From assembly GCA_029777935.1 (NCBI GenBank), contig JAKORH010000122.1, positions 1-37,331 on the forward strand: DNA of 37,331 bases, given 5' to 3'. The position numbers and the translations under genes are program-made. This document shows, piece after piece, positions 7,667 through 13,924 of this stretch. Each line of letters begins with the position of its first letter. Positions within the stretch are counted from its first letter, which is position 1. The stretch is from Pseudomonadota bacterium (GTDB lineage: Bacteria > Pseudomonadota > Gammaproteobacteria > Burkholderiales > Burkholderiaceae). The notes below the pieces were generated by a model. That model searched no databases, was not told the origin of the DNA, and saw nothing but the letters and a program-made list of their open reading frames with translations.

Positions 7667-8206
7667 ATGACGCGCTTTGCGATGGTCATCGACACGCGCA
7701 AGTGCGTCGGCTGCGCCGACTGCGTCGTCGCTTGCCAGACAGAGAACGGCATACCGGTCGGCTATGCGCGCGACTGGATCACGACCGAAGTGCGCGGCGA
7801 GTTCCCGAAGCTCGCGCTGGAGTTCCGCAGCGAGCGCTGCAACCACTGCGACAACCCGCCCTGCGTGGCGTGCTGCCCGACCGGCGCCAGCCACGTCGAG
7901 CCGCTCGGCCAGACAGTGCAGGTGACGGCCAGCCGCTGCATCGGCTGCAAGGCATGCGTCTCGGCGTGCCCGTATGGCGCTCGCTACGTGCACCCGGACG
8001 GCTACATCGACAAGTGCTCGTTCTGCCTGCACCGCGTGAAAGCGGGCAAGGATCCGGCCTGCGTGTCGGTCTGTCCGACCCGCTGCATGCAGTTCGGCGA
8101 CCTTGACGATCCGAAGAGCAGCGTGGCCACGCTGCTGCGCGCGCGCCGCTGGCACGTGCTCGCGCCCGAGGCCGGTACCAAGCCGCGCGTGTTCTACCTG
8201 ACCTGA
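7667..8206 (+). CDS. Four-cluster [4Fe-4S] electron-transfer subunit (PsrB/PhsB-type)
   Basis: A 179-residue ferredoxin-like subunit carrying electrons between the Mo subunit and the NrfD membrane subunit. All sixteen Cys ligands are present: C13/16/19/23, C58/61/66/70, C91/94/97/101 and C117/120/132/136. This is the standard DmsB/PsrB/NrfC pattern for four [4Fe-4S] clusters. It has no signal peptide; relatives are exported by piggybacking on the Tat-exported partner. The ATG follows the Mo-subunit stop by one base (TGAGATG), so the two are co-translated, and the NrfD gene starts 10 bp downstream. Start MTRFAMVIDTRKCVGC is typical of the family. Confidence 0.95.
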   Translation: MTRFAMVIDTRKCVGCADCVVACQTENGIPVGYARDWITTEVRGEFPKLALEFRSERCNHCDNPPCVACCPTGASHVEPLGQTVQVTASRCIGCKACVSACPYGARYVHPDGYIDKCSFCLHRVKAGKDPACVSVCPTRCMQFGDLDDPKSSVATLLRARRWHVLAPEAGTKPRVFYLT

Positions 8207-8216
8207 GAGTGCGGCG

Positions 8217-9269
8217 ATGCTCGAAATCACCTCCACCCGCCACAACCCGCTGATCGACCCGCGCCTGCATGTGTGGAGCTGGGAGATCCCGGTGTACCTC
8301 TTCCTCGGCGGCCTGGTCGCCGGCATGATGGTGCTGGCCGGCTACCAGATGCTGAAGGTCGCGCGCGGCGACGCGCGCGACGGCTATGCCGTGCAGGCGC
8401 CGATCCTGGCGTTCGTGCTGATCAGCCTCGGCATGGGAGCGCTGTTCCTCGATCTCGCACACAAGCTGTACGTGTGGCGGGTGTACCTGACGTTCCAGCC
8501 CGCTTCGCCGATGTCGTGGGGCTCATGGGTGCTGATCCTCGTGTATGTCGTGCTCGCGGTGTCGGCGCTGATCCGGCTCGACGAGGCGTGGCCATGGCTC
8601 GCGCGCAAGGTGCGGCAGGTCGGCGCGGCCTCGCGCTGGCTGGTCGGGGTTCCGGCGCGGCTGCGACTGATCGCGGCGCTGAACATCGGCCTCGGCGCGG
8701 CGCTCGGCATCTACACCGGCATCCTGCTCTCCACGATGGTCGCGCGACCGCTCTGGAATTCGGCATTGCTGGGGCCGTTGTTCCTGGTGTCGGGGTTGTC
8801 GGCCGGATGCGCGCTGATGCACGTGCTGGAAGTCGCCGTGCCGCTGCAACGGCCGGCGCCCGCGGGAATGATGCGGGGCGCCCTCTCCTCGCTGTTGCAG
8901 CCGCTGACGCGCGAGCTGCCGGTGCAAGCCAACGCCGCGTCGCTGGTGCGCTTCGACCAGATCTTCCTCGCCACCGAGCTTGCGCTGCTCGGTCTGCTGC
9001 TGATCGGGCTTGTCTCCAGTACCGCGATTCACCAGGACGCCGCCGCGCTGCTGCTGCACGGACCGTATGCCATGGCCTTCTGGGGCCTGGTCGTCGGAGT
9101 GGGGATCGTGCTGCCGTTCGCGCTGCAGGCGCTCGAGCTGCGGCATCGGATTCCGCGCACGGTTGCGCCGGCACTGGCGGTGCTGATCGGCGGTTTCGCG
9201 CTGCGCTGGATCCTGGTCGACGCCGGGCAGGCGAGCACCTTCATGCCGCTGCTCGGGATGGGCCAATGA
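8217..9269 (+). CDS. NrfD/PsrC-type membrane anchor and quinone-reactive subunit
   Basis: Polytopic inner-membrane subunit of 350 residues with about nine hydrophobic segments. It opens with the family-typical WSWEIPVYLFLGGLVAGMMVLAGY. NrfD/PsrC proteins bind quinone near the periplasmic face and exchange electrons with the Fe-S subunit, which links this complex to the quinone pool. The gene follows the Fe-S gene by 10 bp, and its stop (TGA) overlaps an ATG at 9266 that could begin an alternative form of the next protein. Three consecutive genes in the order Mo, Fe-S, NrfD match phsABC/psrABC/sreABC operons. NrfD subunits differ in whether they pump protons; that is not decidable here. Confidence 0.93.
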   Translation: MLEITSTRHNPLIDPRLHVWSWEIPVYLFLGGLVAGMMVLAGYQMLKVARGDARDGYAVQAPILAFVLISLGMGALFLDLAHKLYVWRVYLTFQPASPMSWGSWVLILVYVVLAVSALIRLDEAWPWLARKVRQVGAASRWLVGVPARLRLIAALNIGLGAALGIYTGILLSTMVARPLWNSALLGPLFLVSGLSAGCALMHVLEVAVPLQRPAPAGMMRGALSSLLQPLTRELPVQANAASLVRFDQIFLATELALLGLLLIGLVSSTAIHQDAAALLLHGPYAMAFWGLVVGVGIVLPFALQALELRHRIPRTVAPALAVLIGGFALRWILVDAGQASTFMPLLGMGQ

Positions 9270-9295
9270 ACTCCGATCACAAACGGGAGGTATCG

Positions 9296-10666
9296 ATGAA
9301 AAGCGCATTCGTCGCCGCGGCACTCGCGGCGCTCGCCTTCGGTGCGGCCGCTCAGGCTCCCGCCGCCAGGCCCAGCCAGCCGGCGGTGTGCAACAGCTGC
9401 CACAAGCCCGAGCCGGGCGCGGTTGCCGGCTACTTCGAGAACGTCGCCTTCAAGTCGCAATCGATCCAGCTCGGCATCGACGCCACCAAGGAAATCGTTC
9501 GCTTCGACGAGAAGACGCTGAAGGTCCTCGATGCCGGCGAGGCGAAGAAGCCGGAGTCCATGCGCGACGCGCGCAAGGGCCACGAGGTACGCATCGCGTA
9601 CGTGGAAAGGAATGGCGAGAAGTGGGCGAGCGAGATCCGCTTCAAGGGTCCGGTCAAGGTCGCGAAGGAGAGCCTTGTCGACTACGCGTTCGTGAAGAAG
9701 CTGGTCGAGCAGGGCGCCGGCAACTTCGCGCTGATCGACTCGCGCCCGCTGCCGCGCTTCCAGCAGGGCACGATTCCCGGCGCGATCAATGTGCCGTATC
9801 CGGCGTGGGACAAGGTCGTCAATCGGCTGCCGGCCGACAGGAATGCGCTGCTGGTGTTCTTCTGCCAGGGCGTGACGTGTCAGATGAGTCCGCTGTCACA
9901 GCGCAAGGCGATCGCGCTCGGCTACAAGAACACGAAGGTGTATCACGAGGGGGTGCCGGAATGGCAGTCCAGGGACTATCTCGCCACCAGGCCCGAGTTC
10001 GTGAAGGAAGCCTATCTCGACAAGGACATCCCGGCCGTCATTCTCGACGTGCGCTCACAGGACGAAAGCGCCGCCGGACACATCAAGGGCGCGGTCGGCA
10101 TCAGCGCGGCGCAGGCGAAGGCGAACCTGAAGTCCTTTCCCGATCCCGCGCTCAACGCGCCGATCATCGTCTATGACGGCCGCGGCGGAGCCGATGCCGT
10201 CGCTGTCGCGCGGCAACTGATCAAGGCGGGCCAGAACAACGTGCAGGTGATGGAGCGGGGTCTGCTCGGCTGGCAATCGGCGGGGTACGCGATTGAATCC
10301 GGTGTGCCCGTGCTCGCCAAGGTCGCCTATGCGCCGAAGCCGCGCCCTGGATCGATCCCGGTCGAAGAGTTCAGCCAGCTCGCGCGCGCGACGCCGGCTG
10401 ACGTGCTGATCCTCGACGTACGCAACCAGGACGAGGCCAACGCCGGAACGATCAACGGCGCACTGCTGATCCCGGACGAGGAACTGTCCGCCCGCCTGAA
10501 GGAACTGCCGAAGGACAAGCGGATCATCGCGCACTGCTCGACGGGCGTCCGCGCCGAGATGGCGTATCACAAGCTGAAGGACGCCGGCTACAAGGCCGGA
10601 TTCCTGAACGCCGAGATCGAGATTGCGAAGGACGGCTCGTTCAAGGTGACCGCGGCAAGAATGTAG
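9296..10666 (+). CDS. Periplasmic triple-rhodanese protein with N-terminal CXXCH motif
   Basis: A 456-residue exported protein that probably handles persulfide sulfur. A signal peptide (about 1-21) is followed by an N-terminal domain with C32-N-S-C35-H36, a possible heme c attachment site. Three rhodanese domains come next. Domain 1 (about 128-232) has catalytic-loop Cys190 in FFCQGVTCQ. Domain 2 (about 245-335) has Asp294 in IVYDGRGG where Cys is expected, so it should be inactive. Domain 3 (about 353-440) has Cys414 in HCSTGVRAE. ATG 9296 follows GGGAGG and gives a clean signal peptide; ATG 9266 would add ten residues. It is the fourth gene of the molybdopterin operon, 26 bp after nrfD-type. 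I infer it relays sulfane sulfur to or from the Mo enzyme. Confidence 0.85.
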   Translation: MKSAFVAAALAALAFGAAAQAPAARPSQPAVCNSCHKPEPGAVAGYFENVAFKSQSIQLGIDATKEIVRFDEKTLKVLDAGEAKKPESMRDARKGHEVRIAYVERNGEKWASEIRFKGPVKVAKESLVDYAFVKKLVEQGAGNFALIDSRPLPRFQQGTIPGAINVPYPAWDKVVNRLPADRNALLVFFCQGVTCQMSPLSQRKAIALGYKNTKVYHEGVPEWQSRDYLATRPEFVKEAYLDKDIPAVILDVRSQDESAAGHIKGAVGISAAQAKANLKSFPDPALNAPIIVYDGRGGADAVAVARQLIKAGQNNVQVMERGLLGWQSAGYAIESGVPVLAKVAYAPKPRPGSIPVEEFSQLARATPADVLILDVRNQDEANAGTINGALLIPDEELSARLKELPKDKRIIAHCSTGVRAEMAYHKLKDAGYKAGFLNAEIEIAKDGSFKVTAARM

Positions 10667-10725
10667 TCATGTCGATCCTCCGGTGTGATGCGGCATCCAC
10701 GAGTTCCCTCCCCGTGTCCGGCCGC

Positions 10726-10739
10726 GTGATGCCCATCAC
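10726..10739. promoter_or_regulatory. CRP/FNR-type site 2 (GTGA-N6-TCAC)
   Basis: GTGATGCCCATCAC, a perfect dyad GTGAT-N4-ATCAC, also contains the TGAT-N4-ATCA core of FNR-type sites. It ends 59 bp before the ATG of the first YeeE/YedE gene, nearly the same spacing as site 5 to its rhodanese gene. It implies that the transporter pair has its own promoter despite following the molybdopterin operon on the same strand. Confidence 0.7.
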
Positions 10740-10798
10740 ACCCCCTTCCAACGATGGGCGCTGCATCGTCCCATCCGGATCGCTCTCGAGGAGTGAAG

Positions 10799-11359
10799 AT
10801 GAGCGTCGCTTCTATCGTATTGCCTGACAAGCGCGTCGAGCACGAGCCCGTCGCAGGCCGGCGCGGACTGATGAATCCATACCTCGCCGGGCTCGGGCTC
10901 GGCCTGGTGCTGCTGGCGACCTTCCTGATCATGGGCCGCGGCCTCGGTGCCACCGCCGGCTACGGCTCGCTGCTGGCCGCGGCATTCGGCGCGATCGCGC
11001 CGGACTGGACCGCGGCCAACCCGGCGCTCAAGGGCTACTTCGCCGATCCGCCGGCGACCAACTGGACCTTGTACCTCCTGATTGGCGCATTTGCCGGCGC
11101 ACTGGTGTCGGCACGGCTCGCGCGGCGCGTGCAGTGGCGCGTCGAGCGCGGGCCGGGCATCTCGGTGCGGACGCGGCTCTTCTTCGCGTTCAGCGGCGGG
11201 TTGCTCGCGGCGATCGGCGCCAAGCTCGCGAAGGGCTGCACCAGCGGCCAGGCGCTGACGGGCGGATCGCAACTGAACGCCGGCAGCTGGGTGTTCATGC
11301 TGTCGGTCTTTGCCGGCGGATATCTGCTGGCATATTTCGTGAGGAGGCTGTGGCGATGA
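10799..11359 (+). CDS. YeeE/YedE-family sulfur transporter, N-terminal-type half
   Basis: Membrane protein of 186 residues, one half of a YeeE/YedE (TsuA-like) transporter. It carries the family signature around C147 (AKLAKGCTSGQALTGGSQL). In the TsuA thiosulfate transporter equivalent cysteines line the path and relay the substrate. There are about five hydrophobic segments. ATG 10799 is preceded by GAGGAG; an ATG at 10754 would add 15 residues without a good ribosome site. The stop overlaps the ATG of the second half (ATGA), giving one unit of two short proteins where other species encode one long chain. The expected role is moving thiosulfate or another reduced sulfur species across the inner membrane, linked to the rhodaneses nearby. 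Confidence 0.9.
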   Translation: MSVASIVLPDKRVEHEPVAGRRGLMNPYLAGLGLGLVLLATFLIMGRGLGATAGYGSLLAAAFGAIAPDWTAANPALKGYFADPPATNWTLYLLIGAFAGALVSARLARRVQWRVERGPGISVRTRLFFAFSGGLLAAIGAKLAKGCTSGQALTGGSQLNAGSWVFMLSVFAGGYLLAYFVRRLWR

Positions 11360-11949
11360 ACCTGCCCCTTTATGGCTTCGACCTGATCACCGATTCGCAG
11401 GGCCTCGTCACCGCACTGCTGCTCGGCTTCGGCTTCGGCTGGTTCCTCGAGCGCGCCGGCTTTTCCAGCGCGCGCAAGCTCGCGTCGCAGTTCTACCTGC
11501 ACGACATGACGGTGCTGAAGGTGATGTTCACCGCGATCGTCACGACCGCGGTCGGGCTGTGGTTCTTCGCCGCGATCGGCTGGCTCGACCTGTCCTACGT
11601 GTACCTGACGCCGACCAGCTTCGGCGCGCAACTGTTCGGCGGCCTGCTGCTCGGCGCGGGCTTCATCCTCGGCGGCTTCTGCCCGGGAACGTCGGTCACC
11701 GCGACCGCCACCGGCAGCGCCGACGGCCTGATCTACATGGCGGGCTTCGTCGTCGGCTTGGCGATCTATGCCATCGCGCTGCCGTCGTGGGAGCTGTGGG
11801 CCAACGCGCACAGCGTCGGCGAGCTGACGCTGCCGCAACTGTTCGGCATCCCGTACGGCGCGGTCGTGCTGGGCTTGGTCGTGATGGCGCTGGCGGCCTT
11901 CGCGGGCGTTGAATGGGTCGAACGCAGGTTCCATCACCTGCGTCCGTGA
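11356..11949 (+). CDS. YeeE/YedE-family sulfur transporter, C-terminal-type half
   Basis: A 197-residue membrane protein complementing the preceding gene. It has about five hydrophobic segments, the phrase GFGFGWFLERAGFSSARKLASQFY near the N-terminus and the conserved Cys motif GGFCPGTSV (C109). It starts in an ATGA overlap with the first half, so the two halves are made together and presumably form a heteromer. The stop codon TGA lies inside CRP/FNR-type site 3. By analogy with YeeE/TsuA it should take part in import of thiosulfate or sulfane sulfur; the direction and exact substrate are inferred, not shown. Confidence 0.9.
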   Translation: MNLPLYGFDLITDSQGLVTALLLGFGFGWFLERAGFSSARKLASQFYLHDMTVLKVMFTAIVTTAVGLWFFAAIGWLDLSYVYLTPTSFGAQLFGGLLLGAGFILGGFCPGTSVTATATGSADGLIYMAGFVVGLAIYAIALPSWELWANAHSVGELTLPQLFGIPYGAVVLGLVVMALAAFAGVEWVERRFHHLRP

Positions 11950-11959
11950 TCCCGATCAC
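11946..11959. promoter_or_regulatory. CRP/FNR-type site 3 (GTGA-N6-TCAC)
   Basis: GTGATCCCGATCAC, dyad GTGAT-N4-ATCAC like site 2. It overlaps the stop codon of the second YeeE/YedE half and lies 98 bp before the ATG of the 57-residue peptide gene, which suggests that this small gene has its own regulated promoter. Confidence 0.65.
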
Positions 11960-11974
11960 TTGATCCAGATCGAA

Positions 11975-12007
11975 CGCCGGCCCGGTCAACCCTTGACCGG
12001 GCCGGCG
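11975..12007 (+). terminator. Perfect 15-bp hairpin between YeeE/YedE and the small peptide gene
   Basis: CGCCGGCCCGGTCAA, loop CCC, TTGACCGGGCCGGCG: a flawless 15-bp stem with a three-base loop. There is no T-run after it on the plus strand (CGCTTACGC follows), so it is not a textbook intrinsic terminator. It could stabilise the transporter mRNA 3' end, or act as a 5' structure if transcription from site 3 starts upstream of it. The right arm also supplies a TTGACC that could be a -35 element for the peptide gene. Confidence 0.55.
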
Positions 12008-12057
12008 CGCTTACGCAAAGTACACCGCCCAATCGACCAACCGAAGGAGTCTCTCCG

Positions 12058-12231
12058 ATGTACAAGCTTCTGGCTGCCTTGATCGCCGCCGCATTCGTCG
12101 CCACCCCCGCGCTTGCGCAGGAAAAGAAGGCCGACACCAAGCCCACGATGGAACAGTGCAAGAAGGACCCGAAGATGAAGGGCTGCGACGAAGTGCTGAA
12201 GAAGGAGAAGAAGGCGAAGGGCGGCTGTTGA
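12058..12231 (+). CDS. Exported 57-aa Lys-rich peptide ending in Gly-Gly-Cys
   Basis: A short gene with a strong AAGGAG ribosome site (12044-12049) and a clear Sec signal peptide (residues 1-21, ending ATPALAQ). The mature peptide has about 36 residues, is very rich in Lys and has exactly three Cys: C34 (EQCKKDP), C43 (MKGCDEV) and C57, the last residue, in KAKGGC. It sits between the YeeE/YedE genes and the FadL gene inside the sulfur locus, behind its own CRP/FNR-type site and in front of a strong terminator, so it can be expressed alone. The C-terminal Gly-Gly-Cys recalls swinging-arm sulfur carriers (SoxY GGCGG, DsrC C-terminal Cys). A carrier or thiol-relay role is inference; I do not recognise the family. 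Confidence 0.82.
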   Translation: MYKLLAALIAAAFVATPALAQEKKADTKPTMEQCKKDPKMKGCDEVLKKEKKAKGGC

Positions 12232-12248
12232 GCAAACGTCAGCCGTCA

Positions 12249-12284
12249 AAACACATCGGGCCGCATCCGCGGCCCGATGTGTTT
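12249..12284. terminator. Bidirectional terminator between the peptide gene and fadL-type gene
   Basis: AAACACATCGGGCCGC, loop ATCC, GCGGCCCGATGTGTTT: a perfect 16-bp stem with A/T-rich outer ends, so each strand ends in a short T-rich stretch (TGTTTGTT on the plus strand, TGTTTTGACGG on the minus strand). It lies between two convergent genes and probably terminates both. Confidence 0.88.
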
Positions 12285-12298
12285 GTTGCGTCAGAGGC

Positions 12299-13585
12299 TC
12301 AGAACTTCCACCCGTAGCCGACGCCGAATTCGATCTGCCGCATCCTGATGTTCGCGTTGCCGCCGCCGAAGGGCGCCGGGATCGAATTCGATCCGTCGAC
12401 CTTGACCGTCGGCGCGTACATGAACGCGAACGTCAGTTCCGACTTGCTTGCCAGGGTCCACGTTGCGCCGAGCGTGTAGTGATCCTTCATCACGCCGGGC
12501 GCGAGGATATTGAACAGCGTGTCGCTGCTCGGGATCGGCTGGTCGCCATGGTTGTAGCCGGCGCGCAGCGTCAGGTCCGGGCGCATCGCCCAGTCGGCGC
12601 CGAGCTTGACCACGGTGATGTCCTTCCACGCGAACCCCGCGCCGCCGGACGTTCCGAGCGGCGCCTGGAACAGGTTCGGCAGCAGCGGGTTGTTGATCGA
12701 CTTGATGCCCGAATACTCGATCCGTACCACGTCGAGCGCGACGTTGACGCCGGCCCCAGGCTTGAATGCGACGCCGACGCCGTAGTTGGCCGGGATGTCG
12801 AAGCCGCCCTCCTGGGCGAACAGCCCCTTGTACTTGTCGAACTTGCTCATGCTCGTCTTGGTCTGGTAGGTCAGACCAACAGAGAACTGCGGCGTCAGTT
12901 CTCCGAGGTAGCCGACCCGGACACCGGCCCCGTAGGAGTTGTCATAGCCCTGGTTGGTGACGTTGCCGGGGAATGCCGAGAACTGCTGCGGGCCGCTCGG
13001 TGCGGTGAAGTTCTCCAGGCCGTGCGCCTTGAAGCGCTGATAGGCCAGATTCACGCCGAGGCCGACTGCGTGCTGCGGAGCGAGCTTGTAGCCGACCGCG
13101 GGCGTGATGAACAGTTGCATCAGGTCCACGCCGGGGTTGCTGGTGCCGAACAGTGGCACCGGCGACTTGTACGAAGTGTTCATGCCGCCATTGCCGAACA
13201 CCGACACGCCGAGCGACAGGTTCGGATTCACCATCGTGTTGTATCCGAACTCGGGAATGAAGAAGTCGCTCTCGTGATTGCCGTCGTAGGTGCCGTTGGC
13301 GTTCGCCGTGCAGCTCGGCGGATTGAAGCAGCTGCCGACGATTTCCGACTCGCGGGTCGGCCGGAACCAGTTCAGCCCGAAATCGATGCGGTTGCCCACC
13401 ATGGCCATCCCGGCGGGGTTGATGGCTGCGGCGATCGCATCTTGCGGGTACGCGATGCCGGCGCCTCCCATGCCCAATGCCTTCATGCCGTAGCCGTGCG
13501 GCAGGTAGCCGTTGGTGGCGCCGGCCAGCGCTGGGACGAACAGGGCCGCCACCGCGGCCGCGACTTTCAGCTTTCTCGTTTTCAT
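12299..13585 (-). CDS. OmpP1/FadL-family outer-membrane porin
   Basis: A 428-residue outer-membrane beta-barrel. It has a signal peptide (about 1-23, ending LAGA), the FadL-type N-terminal plug (TNGYLPHGYGMKALGMGGAG, then AINPAGMAMVGNR), many alternating strands and a C-terminal Phe (GVGYGWKF) for barrel assembly. FadL proteins pass hydrophobic molecules such as long-chain fatty acids or aromatics. No fatty-acid gene is near; it sits between the Cys-ended peptide and a rhodanese and shares a divergent control region with two CRP/FNR-type sites. A role in letting hydrophobic sulfur species (S8, polysulfides, organosulfur compounds) through the outer membrane is therefore plausible but inferred. 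The ATG at 13585 is preceded by AGGAAG. Confidence 0.9.
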   Translation of the reverse strand: MKTRKLKVAAAVAALFVPALAGATNGYLPHGYGMKALGMGGAGIAYPQDAIAAAINPAGMAMVGNRIDFGLNWFRPTRESEIVGSCFNPPSCTANANGTYDGNHESDFFIPEFGYNTMVNPNLSLGVSVFGNGGMNTSYKSPVPLFGTSNPGVDLMQLFITPAVGYKLAPQHAVGLGVNLAYQRFKAHGLENFTAPSGPQQFSAFPGNVTNQGYDNSYGAGVRVGYLGELTPQFSVGLTYQTKTSMSKFDKYKGLFAQEGGFDIPANYGVGVAFKPGAGVNVALDVVRIEYSGIKSINNPLLPNLFQAPLGTSGGAGFAWKDITVVKLGADWAMRPDLTLRAGYNHGDQPIPSSDTLFNILAPGVMKDHYTLGATWTLASKSELTFAFMYAPTVKVDGSNSIPAPFGGGNANIRMRQIEFGVGYGWKF

Positions 13586-13694
13586 CTGCGCTTCCTGTAG
13601 AGGGGGTTTCAGTCACCGGACGCCGACCAACTTAGGCGCCGGACGGCGGGCACGGTTGCCAGGGGTCAACGCTCACACCGCTTCGTCCTCCTCC

Positions 13695-13708
13695 GTGACT
13701 CGCGTCAC
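13695..13708. promoter_or_regulatory. CRP/FNR-type site 4 (GTGA-N6-TCAC)
   Basis: GTGACTCGCGTCAC, dyad GTGAC-N4-GTCAC as in site 1. It is the nearer of the two sites to the fadL-type gene, so it probably controls that promoter; a distal role for the rhodanese promoter is possible. Confidence 0.65.
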
Positions 13709-13854
13709 ACTGGCGTCGCGTCGACCCAACCAATCGGTGCAAACCCATTCTCACGGACGGGTCGTACCAAATGGAACACTCCTTCGGGGTTATTCGCAGA
13801 TGCTCGATAAGGCGATGATTGAGGCTTGCCGCGGCACCCGATCGGCAACGTTGT

Positions 13855-13868
13855 GTGACGCAGTTCAC
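13855..13868. promoter_or_regulatory. CRP/FNR-type site 5 (GTGA-N6-TCAC)
   Basis: GTGACGCAGTTCAC, preceded by TGT, giving TGTGA on the left as in the full CRP half-site. It ends 56 bp before the rhodanese ATG. This spacing matches site 2 and leaves room for a -10 element just downstream (CATCCT at 13890-13895 is at about the right distance but weak), as for an activator site overlapping the -35 region. Confidence 0.7.
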
Positions 13869-13924
13869 GGTCGGCGTTCCCGTCGGTGGCATCCTTCGCG
13901 CACCGGTTGGGAGGAGAATTCCAA

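Larger units (their letters stand above)
13586..13924. other. 339-bp divergent control region between fadL-type and rhodanese genes
   Basis: Non-coding region between the divergent porin and two-domain rhodanese genes. It contains two CRP/FNR-type sites, at 13695-13708 (110 bp from the porin start) and 13855-13868 (57 bp from the rhodanese start). The middle, roughly 13735-13850, is poorer in GC than the neighbouring genes, as expected of promoters. I could not pick convincing -10/-35 pairs, and no small gene is convincing here. Confidence 0.6.

Noticed and set aside
5056..7752. Very long open frame on the minus strand opposite the molybdopterin oxidoreductase gene
   Set aside because: It has Arg/Ala-rich low-information protein sequence and no motifs, while the plus strand has full Mo-enzyme motifs. 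Such shadows are expected in GC-rich DNA.
9266..9295. Alternative start of the triple-rhodanese protein at the nrfD-type stop
   Set aside because: It would add MNSDHKREVS ahead of a good signal peptide; ATG 9296 has a strong ribosome site.
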